18,587 nucleotides of DNA from Oscillospiraceae bacterium (GTDB lineage Bacteria; Bacillota; Clostridia; Oscillospirales; Acutalibacteraceae): assembly GCA_029013165.1 (NCBI GenBank), contig JAQXMV010000155.1, positions 1 to 18,587 of the forward strand, written 5' to 3'. Below, piece after piece: positions 1 through 8,907 of this stretch. Below the pieces are notes generated by a model. The model ran no database searches. It was not told the DNA's origin and worked only from the letters and a program-made list of their open reading frames with translations. Position 1 is the stretch's first letter. Every line of letters starts with the position of its first letter. The position numbers and the translations under genes are program-made.

Positions 1-2
1 AT

Positions 3-554
3 CTGCCCGAAAGCGCAAAAAGAGATCTCATTATTGCACTCATCACCCTGAAATATACCCAGTCAAACTCCGTCTGCTATGCTTATGACGGTCAGGCCAT
101 CGGCGTCGGTGCCGGACAGCAGTCCAGAATCCACTGCACCAGACTGGCCGGAACCAAGGCAGACACCTGGCATCTGCGCCAGGCCGACAAGGTGCTGAAT
201 CTGCCCTTCCTGCCCACTCTCGGCAGAGCCGACCGTGACAATGTCATTGACGGCTACATCAACAAAAACGAGGAAGATGTCTGCGCGGACGGCAACTGGC
301 AGAAATATTTCACTTCTCAGCCGGAAGTATTCACCAGAGAGGAAATGGACGCATATCTTGCAACCATAAAGGGAGTTTCCCTCGGCTCAGACGCTTTCTT
401 CCCCTTCTCGGATAATATCGAAAGAGCCTACCGCAGCGGCGTCAGCTACATCGCGGAGCCCGGCGGCTCCATCAGAGACGACGCCGTGATTGAGTGTGCC
501 GACAAATACGGCATGGTGATGGCATTCACAAAAATGCGTCTGTTCCATCATTAA
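3..554 (+). CDS. purH: AICAR formyltransferase, C-terminal part (5' end outside window)
   Basis: The last 183 codons are visible; the frame is open from the left edge and ends in TAA. The enzyme transfers the formyl group of 10-formyl-THF to AICAR to give FAICAR, the penultimate step of IMP synthesis, in the cytoplasm. Signatures of the AICAR transformylase fold are seen: KYTQSNSVC, GAGQQSRIHCTRLAG, SDAFFPF and PGGSIRDD. The protein ends in MRLFHH, which resembles the end of the eukaryotic ATIC-like branch rather than the HFRH ending of typical bacterial bifunctional PurH. Some clostridia carry this branch as a stand-alone formyltransferase, but whether an IMP cyclohydrolase domain lies upstream cannot be seen here. 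glyA follows after 27 nt, so the two are probably co-transcribed. Confidence 0.9.
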   Translation: MPESAKRDLIIALITLKYTQSNSVCYAYDGQAIGVGAGQQSRIHCTRLAGTKADTWHLRQADKVLNLPFLPTLGRADRDNVIDGYINKNEEDVCADGNWQKYFTSQPEVFTREEMDAYLATIKGVSLGSDAFFPFSDNIERAYRSGVSYIAEPGGSIRDDAVIECADKYGMVMAFTKMRLFHH

Positions 555-581
555 TTTCACAGAAGAAAAAGGAGAACCAGA

Positions 582-1826
582 ATGCTCAGTTATTTCAACG
601 AACTTGCAAAATATGATCCGGAGATCTTTTCCTCCTGTGACAAAGAGCTTGAAAGGCAGCAGACCTTCATCGAGCTGATCGCTTCGGAAAACATTGTTTC
701 CAAGGCAGTTTTGCTGGCAGCCGGCAGTGTGCTGACCAATAAATATGCCGAGGGTTATCCCGGCAAGCGCTATTACGGCGGCTGTCACTGTGTTGACGAG
801 GTGGAAAACATCGCCCGTGAACGCGCCAAGAAGCTCTTCGGCGCCGAGCATGCCAATGTTCAGCCCCACTCCGGCGCCAACGCCAATCTGGCCGTATTCT
901 TTGCCCTGCTTCAGCCCGGCGACACGGTCATGGGCATGAATCTTTCTCAGGGAGGACATCTTTCTCACGGCTCACCGGTCAATATTTCCGGTAAATACTG
1001 GAACATCGTACCCTACGGTGTGGACGATGAGACGGAAACCATCGACTACGACAAGATGAGAGAAATCGCTTTGGAATGTAAGCCCAAGCTCATCGTTGTG
1101 GGCGCCAGCGCCTATTCCAGAATCATCGACTTCCCCCGCTGCCGTGAAATTGCCGATGAAGTCGGCGCCTACCTCATGGTGGATATGGCACACATCGCCG
1201 GCCTGGTCGCCGCAGGACTTCATCCCTCACCGGTGCCCTATGCCGATGTGGTCACCACAACCACCCACAAGACCCTCAGAGGCCCCCGCGGCGGTCTGAT
1301 CCTCTGCAAGGAGCAATATGCCAAGCAGATCGACAAGGCCGTATTCCCCGGCACTCAGGGCGGCCCTCTGATGCACATTATCGCCGCCAAGGCTGTGGCT
1401 TTCGGCGAAGCCCTCAGCGATGAATTCAAAGCCTATCAGACCCAGCTTCGCGACAACGCCGCAACTCTGTGTCAGGCCCTCATAGACGAAGGCATCGACA
1501 TCGTCTCAAAAGGCACGGACAACCACCTGATGCTTCTGGATCTTCGCAAGTTCGACATCTCCGGCAAGGAGCTGGAGGCCCGTCTCGACGAGGTACACAT
1601 CACCACCAATAAAAACACCATTCCCAACGATCCGAAAAGTCCCTTTGTTACCAGCGGTCTGAGAATCGGCACAGCCGCCGTCACCACCCGCGGTTTCAAG
1701 CAAGAGGAAATGAAGCGCATTGCCAAATGGATCAAGCTCGCCATCACAGACTTTGAAAACAGCAAGGAAAACATAACAAAAGAAGTTCTCGCCCTGTGTG
1801 AGAAATATCCGATCTATCAGGATTAA
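582..1826 (+). CDS. glyA: Serine hydroxymethyltransferase
   Basis: A 414-residue, full-length PLP enzyme that converts serine and THF to glycine and 5,10-methylene-THF in the cytoplasm. Diagnostic motifs include YAEGYPGKRYYGG (55-67), the GGHLSHG loop (124-130), DMAHIAGL with Asp201 and His204, and TTTTHKTLRGPRGG, in which Lys230 is the expected Schiff-base lysine. The later GLRIGTAAVTTRG segment is the usual substrate/PLP-binding stretch. The ATG start is preceded by AGGAGA at a normal distance. It sits between the AICAR formyltransferase and purD. Its products are glycine, which PurD uses, and a one-carbon unit that feeds the 10-formyl-THF-dependent step, so membership in a purine operon is functionally sensible. 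No key residue appears to be missing. Confidence 0.97.
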   Translation: MLSYFNELAKYDPEIFSSCDKELERQQTFIELIASENIVSKAVLLAAGSVLTNKYAEGYPGKRYYGGCHCVDEVENIARERAKKLFGAEHANVQPHSGANANLAVFFALLQPGDTVMGMNLSQGGHLSHGSPVNISGKYWNIVPYGVDDETETIDYDKMREIALECKPKLIVVGASAYSRIIDFPRCREIADEVGAYLMVDMAHIAGLVAAGLHPSPVPYADVVTTTTHKTLRGPRGGLILCKEQYAKQIDKAVFPGTQGGPLMHIIAAKAVAFGEALSDEFKAYQTQLRDNAATLCQALIDEGIDIVSKGTDNHLMLLDLRKFDISGKELEARLDEVHITTNKNTIPNDPKSPFVTSGLRIGTAAVTTRGFKQEEMKRIAKWIKLAITDFENSKENITKEVLALCEKYPIYQD

Positions 1827-1840
1827 GGAGTGAAAAAGCG

Positions 1841-3103
1841 ATGAATATCATGGTCGTCGGCGGCGGAGGCCGCGAACACGCCATCATTAAAAAGCTCAGG
1901 GAAAACAAAGAAATCGAAACCATTTATGCTCTGCCGGGAAACGGTGGTATTGCCGCCGACGCCCGGTGCGTCCCCGTGAGTGCAACGGACATTGCGGGCA
2001 TCTGTAGCTTTGCACAGAGCCATTCCATCGACTATGCCGTTGTGGCGCCCGATGATCCGCTGGTTCTCGGCGCCGTCGATGAGCTGGCCAAGCTGGGTAT
2101 CCCCTCTTTCGGCCCCTGCAAAAATGCCGCCATCATCGAGGGCAGCAAGGTTTTTTCTAAAAATCTGATGAAAAAATACGCCATTCCCACAGCTGAATAT
2201 GAGGTTTTTTCCGATATGGAGCAAGCTTTGGCCTATATCGAAAGCTGTCCCATTCCGACGGTTATCAAGGCTGACGGTCTGGCTCTGGGCAAGGGCGTTA
2301 TTATCGCACAGACCCGTGAGGAAGCCAAAGACGCCGTGCGCTCAATGATGCAAGACAAGATCTTCGGCGAAAGCGGAAGCAATATCGTCATTGAGGAATT
2401 CCTCACAGGACCGGAGGTCAGCGTGCTTTCTTTCACCGACGGCAAAACCGTGGTTCCCATGGTTTCCTCCATGGATCACAAAAGAGCCCTGGACAATGAC
2501 GAGGGTCTCAACACCGGCGGTATGGGCACTGTGGCGCCGAACCCCTATTACACCAAGGAAATCGCCGAACAGTGCATGAAAGAGATTTTCATGCCCACCA
2601 TAGCCGCCATGAACGCCGAGGGCCGCACCTTCAAGGGCTGTCTTTATTTCGGCCTGATGCTCACACCCAAGGGACCGAAGGTCATCGAATATAACTGCCG
2701 TTTCGGCGACCCCGAAACCCAGGTAGTGCTTCCTCTGCTCGAGAGTGATCTTCTCACCGTCATGCAGGCCACCACCAACGGCACCCTCGCCGATACGGAA
2801 ATCAAATTTTCCGACAAAAGTGCCTGCTGCGTCATCATGGCCTCCGAGGGCTACCCCAAAAAATATGAAAAGGGCTTTGCCATCGAAATTCCCGCGGAAA
2901 CCGCTGACAGCGTTTATGTTGCCGGCGCGGTGCTGGAAAAGGGCGTACTCAAGACCTCCGGCGGCAGAGTACTCGGCGTGACGGCCACGGCAGACACCCT
3001 GTCACAGGCCATTGACGAAGCATACAATAAAGTGAAAACCGTCCGTTTTGCAAATGCCTATTACCGCAAGGACATCGGAAAAAAAGCAATGGAGGCGAAA
3101 TAA
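1841..3103 (+). CDS. purD: Phosphoribosylamine-glycine ligase (GAR synthetase)
   Basis: A 420-residue ATP-grasp enzyme that joins phosphoribosylamine and glycine with ATP to form GAR, the second committed step of purine synthesis. The N-terminal dinucleotide-like motif GGGGREHA is at residues 7-14. It is followed by APDDPLVLGAVDEL, the ATP-grasp segment KADGLALGKGV, and the family signatures SMDHKRALDNDEGLNTGGMG and YNCRFGDPETQ. Length is normal for PurD. The start follows an AAGGAG ribosome site 14 nt after the glyA stop. Its stop overlaps the purL start by one base (TAATG), implying translational coupling. It takes its glycine substrate from the reaction of the upstream glyA product. Confidence 0.98.
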   Translation: MNIMVVGGGGREHAIIKKLRENKEIETIYALPGNGGIAADARCVPVSATDIAGICSFAQSHSIDYAVVAPDDPLVLGAVDELAKLGIPSFGPCKNAAIIEGSKVFSKNLMKKYAIPTAEYEVFSDMEQALAYIESCPIPTVIKADGLALGKGVIIAQTREEAKDAVRSMMQDKIFGESGSNIVIEEFLTGPEVSVLSFTDGKTVVPMVSSMDHKRALDNDEGLNTGGMGTVAPNPYYTKEIAEQCMKEIFMPTIAAMNAEGRTFKGCLYFGLMLTPKGPKVIEYNCRFGDPETQVVLPLLESDLLTVMQATTNGTLADTEIKFSDKSACCVIMASEGYPKKYEKGFAIEIPAETADSVYVAGAVLEKGVLKTSGGRVLGVTATADTLSQAIDEAYNKVKTVRFANAYYRKDIGKKAMEAK

Positions 3104-6100
3104 TGGTATATCGTATCTATGTGGAAAAGAAAAAGGAACTGGCCAACGAAGCCAAAAGTCTGCTCAGTGACATCCATACTCTCCTGGGTATCAGAAGCGT
3201 TACCGATCTTCGTCTGATCAACCGCTATGACGCCGAGGATATTGACGCTGCACTTTTTGACTATGCCGTGAAAAATGTTTTCTCAGAGCCTCAGTTGGAT
3301 ATTGTCAGCGAAGCTCTCGACGCCGACGGCGCCTCGGTTTTTGCCGTGGAATATCTGCCCGGTCAGTTTGACCAGAGAGCAGACTCCGCCGCCCAGTGCA
3401 TACAGATCATATCCCAAGGAGAAAGACCGACAGTCAAGACCGCAAAGGTATATCTTCTTTACGGCGAAGTGACCGACAGCGAACTGGCGCAGATCAAAAA
3501 ATATGTGATCAACCCCGTGGAAGCCAGAGAAGCCTCTCTGGAAAAAGCCGAAACGCTGAAAACCAAATACGACATTCCCACCGAAGTGGAAACCCTCGAC
3601 GGCTTCACAGACCTTGATGAAAAAGGTCTTGCGGATTTCGTGAAGAAATATGCCCTGGCCATGGACGAGGACGACATCGCTTTCTGCCGTGATTATTTCC
3701 GCAAAGAGGGCAGAAATCCCACCATCACAGAAATCCGCATGATCGACACCTACTGGTCAGATCACTGCCGTCACACCACCTTCCTGACGGTCATCGACTC
3801 GGTGAAATTTGAGGACGAGCTGCTGCAGCGCACCTATGATGATTACATGGCCACCCGAAAGGAACTGGGCAGAACAAAGCCCGTCTGTCTGATGGATATC
3901 GGCACACTGGCCGGAAAATATCTGAAAGAAAAGGGATATCTGGACAAGCTGGACGAGAGCGAAGAAATCAACGCCTGCACCGTGAAAATCGAGGTGGAGA
4001 TCGACGGCAAAAAAGAGCCCTGGCTCCTGCTTTTCAAGAATGAAACCCACAATCACCCCACGGAAATTGAGCCTTTCGGCGGCGCGGCCACCTGCATCGG
4101 CGGCGCTATCCGCGATCCCCTTTCGGGTCGTTCCTATGTTTACGGCGCCATGCGCGTCACGGGAGCCTCCGATCCCCTCAAGAGTGTTGCCGAGACTATA
4201 CCCGGCAAACTGCCCCAGAGAAAGATCGTCACCACAGCTGCCGCAGGCTATTCCTCCTACGGCAATCAGATCGGCCTTGCCACAGGCATCGTCGATGAAC
4301 TCTATCATGATGGCTACACGGCCAAGAGAATGGAAATCGGCGCCGTTATCGCCGCAGCACCTGCTGAAAATGTGCGGCGTGAATGTCCCCAGGACGGCGA
4401 TGTCGTGATTCTTCTGGGCGGCGCAACGGGCCGCGACGGCTGCGGCGGTGCCACCGGTTCATCGAAATCTCACACCACCGAATCTCTGGAAAGCTGCGGT
4501 GCAGAGGTGCAGAAAGGTAACGCCCCCGAAGAAAGAAAACTCCAGCGCCTTTTCCGCAACAAAGAGGCCTGCCGCATGATCAAGCGCTGCAATGACTTCG
4601 GCGCAGGCGGCGTCAGCGTCGCCATCGGCGAGCTGGCTGACGGCCTTGAAATCGACCTCAACGCCGTACCGAAAAAGTACGAGGGTCTTGACGGCACGGA
4701 GCTGGCCATCAGCGAATCACAGGAAAGAATGGCTGTGGTCATAGAAAAAGAAAATGTCGAAGACTTCCTGACTCTGGCAAAGGAAGAAAACCTCAACGCC
4801 ACCGTTGTGGCCAAGGTCAAGGAGGAAAAGCGCCTGACCATGTATTGGAACGGCAAAGCAATCGTTGACCTGAGCCGCGAGTTCCTCAACTCCAACGGCG
4901 CGGAAAAGCATATCAGCATTGAGGCGGCAGCCTCAAAATGCCCGATGAAAAAGATCGAGGGCAATTTCGCCGACAACATGAAAAAACTGGCAGGCGATCT
5001 CAATGTCTGCTCCAAACGCGGACTTTCCGAGCGTTTTGATTCCACCATCGGCGCCGGTACCGTCCTGATGCCTTTCGGCGGAAAAAATCAGCTCACGCCC
5101 ATTCAGGCCATGGTTCAGCTCATCTCGACAGAAAAGGGTCACACCGATGACTGCTCCCTCATGTCATGGGGCTACAATCCTTTCTATACCGAGGCGACGC
5201 CTTTTCACGGCGCCTATATGGCCGTGGTGGAATCTGTCTGCAAGCTCATTGCAACCGGTGCCAAGTTTGAAGATGTATACCTGACCTTCCAGGAATATTT
5301 CGAGCGTCCCGGCAAGGATCCCAAGCGCTGGGGCAAGCCCCTGAGCGCTCTGCTCGGTGCTTTCAAGGCACAGAAAGATCTCAAGGTTGCCGCCATCGGC
5401 GGTAAGGACTCCATGAGTGGTACCTTTGAAAACCTCGATGTTCCTCCCACCCTCGTCTCTTTCGCTGTCACCACCGACAAGACAAGCCACATTGTCTCTC
5501 CCGAATTCAAAAAAGCCGGCCACAAGCTCATTCAGCTCACTCCGGAATTTGACAGCGATCATCTGCCTGTCACCAAGTCGCTGACAGATATTTTCGACAA
5601 GGTCACGGCATTACTTCGTTCCGGCAAGGCTTTCGCCTGCTACACACCCACCTACGGCGGTATTGCCGAAGCGGTGATGAAAATGTGTCTGGGCAACGGT
5701 CTGGGCTTTGACTACAGCGACAGCATCAAGACCGAAGATATTTTCTCCTACAGCTATGGCAGCTTCCTGCTGGAAGTGGAGGAAGATGTCAGTGAGGGCA
5801 CTCTGATCGGCTTTGTCACCGACAAAAATGAAATCACCCTCGGCGGCGAAAAAGTTGATCTTGATGAGCTTCTCGGCATCTATGAGGACAAGCTGGAGAG
5901 CGTTTATTCCTGCAATATTGACCAGTCGGAGTCAAAGGTCAAGACCTTCTCCCATGAGGCCGGCAGCAGAAAAGCTCCCGCCGTCAAGAGTGCAAAGCCC
6001 AAGGTTCTGATCCCCGTATTCCCCGGAACCAACTGTGAATTTGACTCGGCAAAGGCCATGGACGACGCCGGCGCCGAGAGCAAGATCATCGTCATCAACA

Positions 6101-6792
6101 ATCTCACCGCCGACGGTATTGCCAGAAGCGTTGAGCATTTCGCCAAGGAGCTGGAAAGCGCACAGATGGTCTTTATCCCCGGCGGATTCTCCGGCGGTGA
6201 CGAACCCGAGGGAAGCGCGAAGTTTATCACGGCATTTTTCCGCAACGCCGCTGTCAAAGAGCAGGTCACAGCGCTGCTGGAAAAGAGGGACGGCCTGATG
6301 TGCGGTATCTGCAACGGCTTCCAGGCTCTCGTGAAGCTGGGACTTGTCCCCTACGGAAAGATCGTTGACGCCAGAGCCGATATGCCGACCCTGACTTTCA
6401 ACACCATTGCCCGTCACCAGTCACGCATCGTCAGAACGAGAATCGCCTCCAACATGAGCCCCTGGCTGGCTGACACGAATGTAGGCGACATTTACAATGT
6501 GCCCATTTCTCACGGTGAGGGCCGCTTCCTGGCTGACGAAAAAACGATCCTGGACCTTGCCGAAAAGGGACAGATCGCAACGCAGTATGTTGATTTCAGC
6601 GGTGAAGCCACCAACGATATCCACTTCAACCCCAATGATTCCATGTACGCCATCGAGGGTATCACCTCCCCCGACGGACGAGTATTCGGTAAGATGGGAC
6701 ACAGTGAGAGAATCGCCGGCGGTCTTTATCAGAATGTACCCGGTGAATATGACATCAAGATGTTCAAGTCCGCTGTGAAGTACTTCAAATAA
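3103..6792 (+). CDS. purL: Phosphoribosylformylglycinamidine synthase, single-chain form
   Basis: A 1229-residue FGAM synthase that converts FGAR, glutamine and ATP to FGAM. It is the fused large form, unlike the PurS/PurL/PurQ three-subunit enzyme of Bacillus, and is close to the roughly 1230-1250-residue version of clostridia and streptococci. In order it shows a PurS-like N-terminus, the linker motif WSDHCRH (218-224), the first synthetase half with KNETHNHPTEIEPFGG (from 312), a second synthetase-like half, and a class I glutaminase domain from about 965. The predicted glutaminase triad is Cys1070 in CGICNGFQ with His1200 and Glu1202 in GHSER. The start overlaps the purD stop and has GGAGG just upstream. 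A strong terminator begins 8 nt after the stop, ending the operon. Confidence 0.97.
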   Translation: MVYRIYVEKKKELANEAKSLLSDIHTLLGIRSVTDLRLINRYDAEDIDAALFDYAVKNVFSEPQLDIVSEALDADGASVFAVEYLPGQFDQRADSAAQCIQIISQGERPTVKTAKVYLLYGEVTDSELAQIKKYVINPVEAREASLEKAETLKTKYDIPTEVETLDGFTDLDEKGLADFVKKYALAMDEDDIAFCRDYFRKEGRNPTITEIRMIDTYWSDHCRHTTFLTVIDSVKFEDELLQRTYDDYMATRKELGRTKPVCLMDIGTLAGKYLKEKGYLDKLDESEEINACTVKIEVEIDGKKEPWLLLFKNETHNHPTEIEPFGGAATCIGGAIRDPLSGRSYVYGAMRVTGASDPLKSVAETIPGKLPQRKIVTTAAAGYSSYGNQIGLATGIVDELYHDGYTAKRMEIGAVIAAAPAENVRRECPQDGDVVILLGGATGRDGCGGATGSSKSHTTESLESCGAEVQKGNAPEERKLQRLFRNKEACRMIKRCNDFGAGGVSVAIGELADGLEIDLNAVPKKYEGLDGTELAISESQERMAVVIEKENVEDFLTLAKEENLNATVVAKVKEEKRLTMYWNGKAIVDLSREFLNSNGAEKHISIEAAASKCPMKKIEGNFADNMKKLAGDLNVCSKRGLSERFDSTIGAGTVLMPFGGKNQLTPIQAMVQLISTEKGHTDDCSLMSWGYNPFYTEATPFHGAYMAVVESVCKLIATGAKFEDVYLTFQEYFERPGKDPKRWGKPLSALLGAFKAQKDLKVAAIGGKDSMSGTFENLDVPPTLVSFAVTTDKTSHIVSPEFKKAGHKLIQLTPEFDSDHLPVTKSLTDIFDKVTALLRSGKAFACYTPTYGGIAEAVMKMCLGNGLGFDYSDSIKTEDIFSYSYGSFLLEVEEDVSEGTLIGFVTDKNEITLGGEKVDLDELLGIYEDKLESVYSCNIDQSESKVKTFSHEAGSRKAPAVKSAKPKVLIPVFPGTNCEFDSAKAMDDAGAESKIIVINNLTADGIARSVEHFAKELESAQMVFIPGGFSGGDEPEGSAKFITAFFRNAAVKEQVTALLEKRDGLMCGICNGFQALVKLGLVPYGKIVDARADMPTLTFNTIARHQSRIVRTRIASNMSPWLADTNVGDIYNVPISHGEGRFLADEKTILDLAEKGQIATQYVDFSGEATNDIHFNPNDSMYAIEGITSPDGRVFGKMGHSERIAGGLYQNVPGEYDIKMFKSAVKYFK

Positions 6793-6799
6793 ACAACAG

Positions 6800-6828
6800 C
6801 ACCCACGCATTTTTGCGTGGGTGTTTTT
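6800..6828 (+). terminator. Intrinsic terminator of the purine operon
   Basis: A perfect 10-bp stem (6800-6809 with 6814-6823; left arm CACCCACGCA) closes a TTTT loop and is followed directly by TTTTT at 6824-6828. It begins 8 nt after the purL stop. In the opposite direction the stem is followed only by a weak, mixed T-rich stretch, so it could stop convergent aspS transcription less efficiently. Confidence 0.95.
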
Positions 6829-6833
6829 CTGTT

Positions 6834-6958
6834 CCGTGCAGGAACCGGGAAAGGTTCGCCGGCCCGGACGGCGCGAAGCGCCGCGGGCTTGCCGAAAAGG
6901 CAAGCCCGAAAGAAGTGCTTCGCACTTCTTCCGGGCCGGCGGCTTACCGTTTGCACGG
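6834..6958. repeat. GC-rich cloverleaf palindromic element (unidentified, possibly dispersed)
   Basis: The core at 6858-6940 has a perfect 10-bp all-G/C closing stem (6858-6867 with 6931-6940; left arm GCCGGCCCGG). It extends by one C-G pair and one G-U pair. Inside are three consecutive hairpins: 6869-6874 with 6878-6883 (GAA loop), 6885-6893 with 6899-6907 (GAAAA loop), and 6910-6918 with 6922-6930 (TTC loop). Almost no base in the core is unpaired outside the loops. A five-pair hairpin (6842-6846 with 6853-6857) precedes it, overlapping the C-G and G-U extension. The outermost inverted ends are CCGTGCA (6834-6840) and TGCACGG (6952-6958); the latter can instead pair locally. Short ORFs through it resemble no protein. 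It sits between convergent purL and aspS, where REP/MITE-like elements are tolerated. No target-site duplication is obvious. What it does is unknown. Confidence 0.75.
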
Positions 6959-7030
6959 CATTCATTGATTTTTCCTGCTTTTCCCTCACGAAGACACCCG
7001 AAGCGTATCTACGGTGCAGCAGGTAAATGA

Positions 7031-8818
7031 TTATTTCTGTTCGGCGTCAACGGCAGCAATACCGAGCATTTCCAGCTGCTCGCCGTCGACGACACTCGGA
7101 CATTCCGTCATGGGTTCACTGGCATTCTGCACCTTGGGGAAAGCGATACAGTCTCTGAGGGTATCCAGACGAAGCATCTGCATAACCAGTCTGTCCAGAC
7201 CGAGACCGATTCCGCCGTGAGGCGGTGCGCCATATTGAAAAGCGTCGGTCAGGAAGCCGAACTTCTCATGGGCCTGCTCTTCGCTGAGGCCGAGAAGGGA
7301 GAAAATCCTGTTCTGCAGCACCGGATCGGTGATTCTGATGGAACCGCTGGCAAGCTCGACACCGTTGAGCACAAGGTCATAGGCATTGGCTCTGACATTG
7401 GCCTTGTCGGTCTCCAGATAGTCCAGACATTCCTCAAGGGGTGCCGTGAAGGGATGATGCATAGCCACGAACTGGCCTAAATCCTCGTCCCAGTCGAAGA
7501 ACGGGAACTCCACAACCCAGAGGAGATTAAACTGATCCTCGGGGATAATATTCAGCTTCTTGGCAACGGTGTTTCTCAGGGCACCGAGTACACTCAGGGT
7601 CGTGCTGACTTTATCGGCAATAATCAGAATCACATCGCCGTTTTCCGCACCGCACTTATCCATAATGCTCTTCATTTCCTCTTCGCTCATGAATTTCGCG
7701 AAAGAGGAGGCGATGGTTCCGTCATCGGCAATTCTTGCCCAGGCAAGGCCCTTGGCACCTATGCCTTTGACCATTTCCGTCAGCTTGTCGATTTCTTTTC
7801 TTGTCAGAACGCTGAAGGCTTTTTTCGCCGTGATAGCGGCGACTTTGCCGCCCTTTTCCAGCGCGCCGGTAAAGACGCCGAAGCCGCAGTTTCTCACTTC
7901 CTCACCGATATCGGTGATCTCCATGGCAAATCGGGTATCGGGCTTATCGGAGCCGTAACGCTCCATGGCCTGCTGATAGGTCAGTCTCGGCAGCGGTGTA
8001 GAGATATCCACGCCGAGAGCCTCCCGGAACACCCTCTTGATAAAGCCTTCGATCAGAGAAAGGATATCCTCCATTTCGACGAAGCTCATCTCAATATCAA
8101 TCTGGGTAAACTCCGGCTGACGGTCTGCACGCAGATCCTCATCGCGGAAACAGCGGGCGATCTGCATATATCTGTCAAAGCCGGCAACCATGGAAAGCTG
8201 CTTATAAAGCTGAGGTGACTGAGGCAGCGCATAGAAACTGCCCTTGTGAATACGGGAGGGCACGAGGAAGTCTCTGGCACCCTCGGGAGTCGATTTCACA
8301 AGAATCGGGGTTTCGATCTCAATGAATCCGTTCTCGTCGAAGTAGTCACGGACGATCTTGGTGATTCTGTGGCGCATCAGGATATTTTTCTGCAGATCGG
8401 GGCGCCGCAGATCCAGATAGCGGTATTTCAGTCTTGTCAGCTCTGAGGTCTGGCAATTTTCGATAATTTCAAAAGGCGGCGTTTCACTCTTGCCGAGTAT
8501 GCGCAGATCGCTGACGAAGATTTCCACCTCACCGGTGGGAATATCCATATTTTTCGAGGAGCGCTCTCTGACCGTACCCTTAGCCATGAGAACGAACTCA
8601 CTTCTGACGGTGAAAGCCTTATCAAATATATCCCTGGCTGTGGTATCGTCAAAAGCAAGCTGCACGATGCCCGTTCTGTCTCTGAGATCGACAAAGATCA
8701 GCGCGCCGAGGTCTCTCTGCCGCTGTACCCAGCCTGCGACAACGACCTCTCTGCCGCAATCTTTAGCTGTGAATGTACCGCAATAATCGGTTCTTTTCAG
8801 TCCTGTCATGTAATCCAT
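7031..8818 (-). CDS. aspS: Aspartyl-tRNA synthetase (bacterial type)
   Basis: A class II aminoacyl-tRNA synthetase that charges tRNA-Asp, about 595 residues, the normal bacterial length. The N-terminal OB-fold anticodon domain carries GWVQRQRDLGALIFVDLRDR. Next come the catalytic core with motif 2 (FRDEDLRADRQPEF, 224-237), the bacterial GAD insertion (around FGVFTGAL) and motif 3 (GIGLGLDR, 536-543). Three near starts exist. I prefer the ATG at 8818, which has AAGGAAAG about 7 nt upstream; TTG at 8821 and ATG at 8809 are alternatives. It lies 89 nt downstream of hisS in the same direction and probably shares the T-box-controlled transcript. A hairpin (8833-8847) lies immediately before its ribosome site. 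Confidence 0.97.
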   Translation of the reverse strand: MDYMTGLKRTDYCGTFTAKDCGREVVVAGWVQRQRDLGALIFVDLRDRTGIVQLAFDDTTARDIFDKAFTVRSEFVLMAKGTVRERSSKNMDIPTGEVEIFVSDLRILGKSETPPFEIIENCQTSELTRLKYRYLDLRRPDLQKNILMRHRITKIVRDYFDENGFIEIETPILVKSTPEGARDFLVPSRIHKGSFYALPQSPQLYKQLSMVAGFDRYMQIARCFRDEDLRADRQPEFTQIDIEMSFVEMEDILSLIEGFIKRVFREALGVDISTPLPRLTYQQAMERYGSDKPDTRFAMEITDIGEEVRNCGFGVFTGALEKGGKVAAITAKKAFSVLTRKEIDKLTEMVKGIGAKGLAWARIADDGTIASSFAKFMSEEEMKSIMDKCGAENGDVILIIADKVSTTLSVLGALRNTVAKKLNIIPEDQFNLLWVVEFPFFDWDEDLGQFVAMHHPFTAPLEECLDYLETDKANVRANAYDLVLNGVELASGSIRITDPVLQNRIFSLLGLSEEQAHEKFGFLTDAFQYGAPPHGGIGLGLDRLVMQMLRLDTLRDCIAFPKVQNASEPMTECPSVVDGEQLEMLGIAAVDAEQK

Positions 8819-8832
8819 CAATAATCTTTCCT

Positions 8833-8854
8833 TTCCGGCTGCCGGAATTTTTTT
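8833..8854 (+). terminator. Terminator-like hairpin in the hisS-aspS gap, oriented against the genes
   Basis: TTCCGGC (8833-8839) and GCCGGAA (8841-8847) form a compact perfect palindrome followed on the plus strand by seven T residues (8848-8854). This is intrinsic-terminator architecture, but antisense to hisS-aspS. On the minus strand the same hairpin abuts the aspS ribosome site, where it might influence translation or mRNA processing instead. Confidence 0.5.
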
Positions 8855-8907
8855 ATTTCTTGCACTCTCGCCGCAGCCCGGGGCTCAAGTGAATATCTGA
8901 CCTTTTC

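Noticed and set aside
6817..7030. Short plus-strand open frames through the cloverleaf element
   Set aside because: Composition is dictated by the palindromes (Arg/Ala/Pro-rich), there is no ribosome site, and they begin inside the purL terminator.
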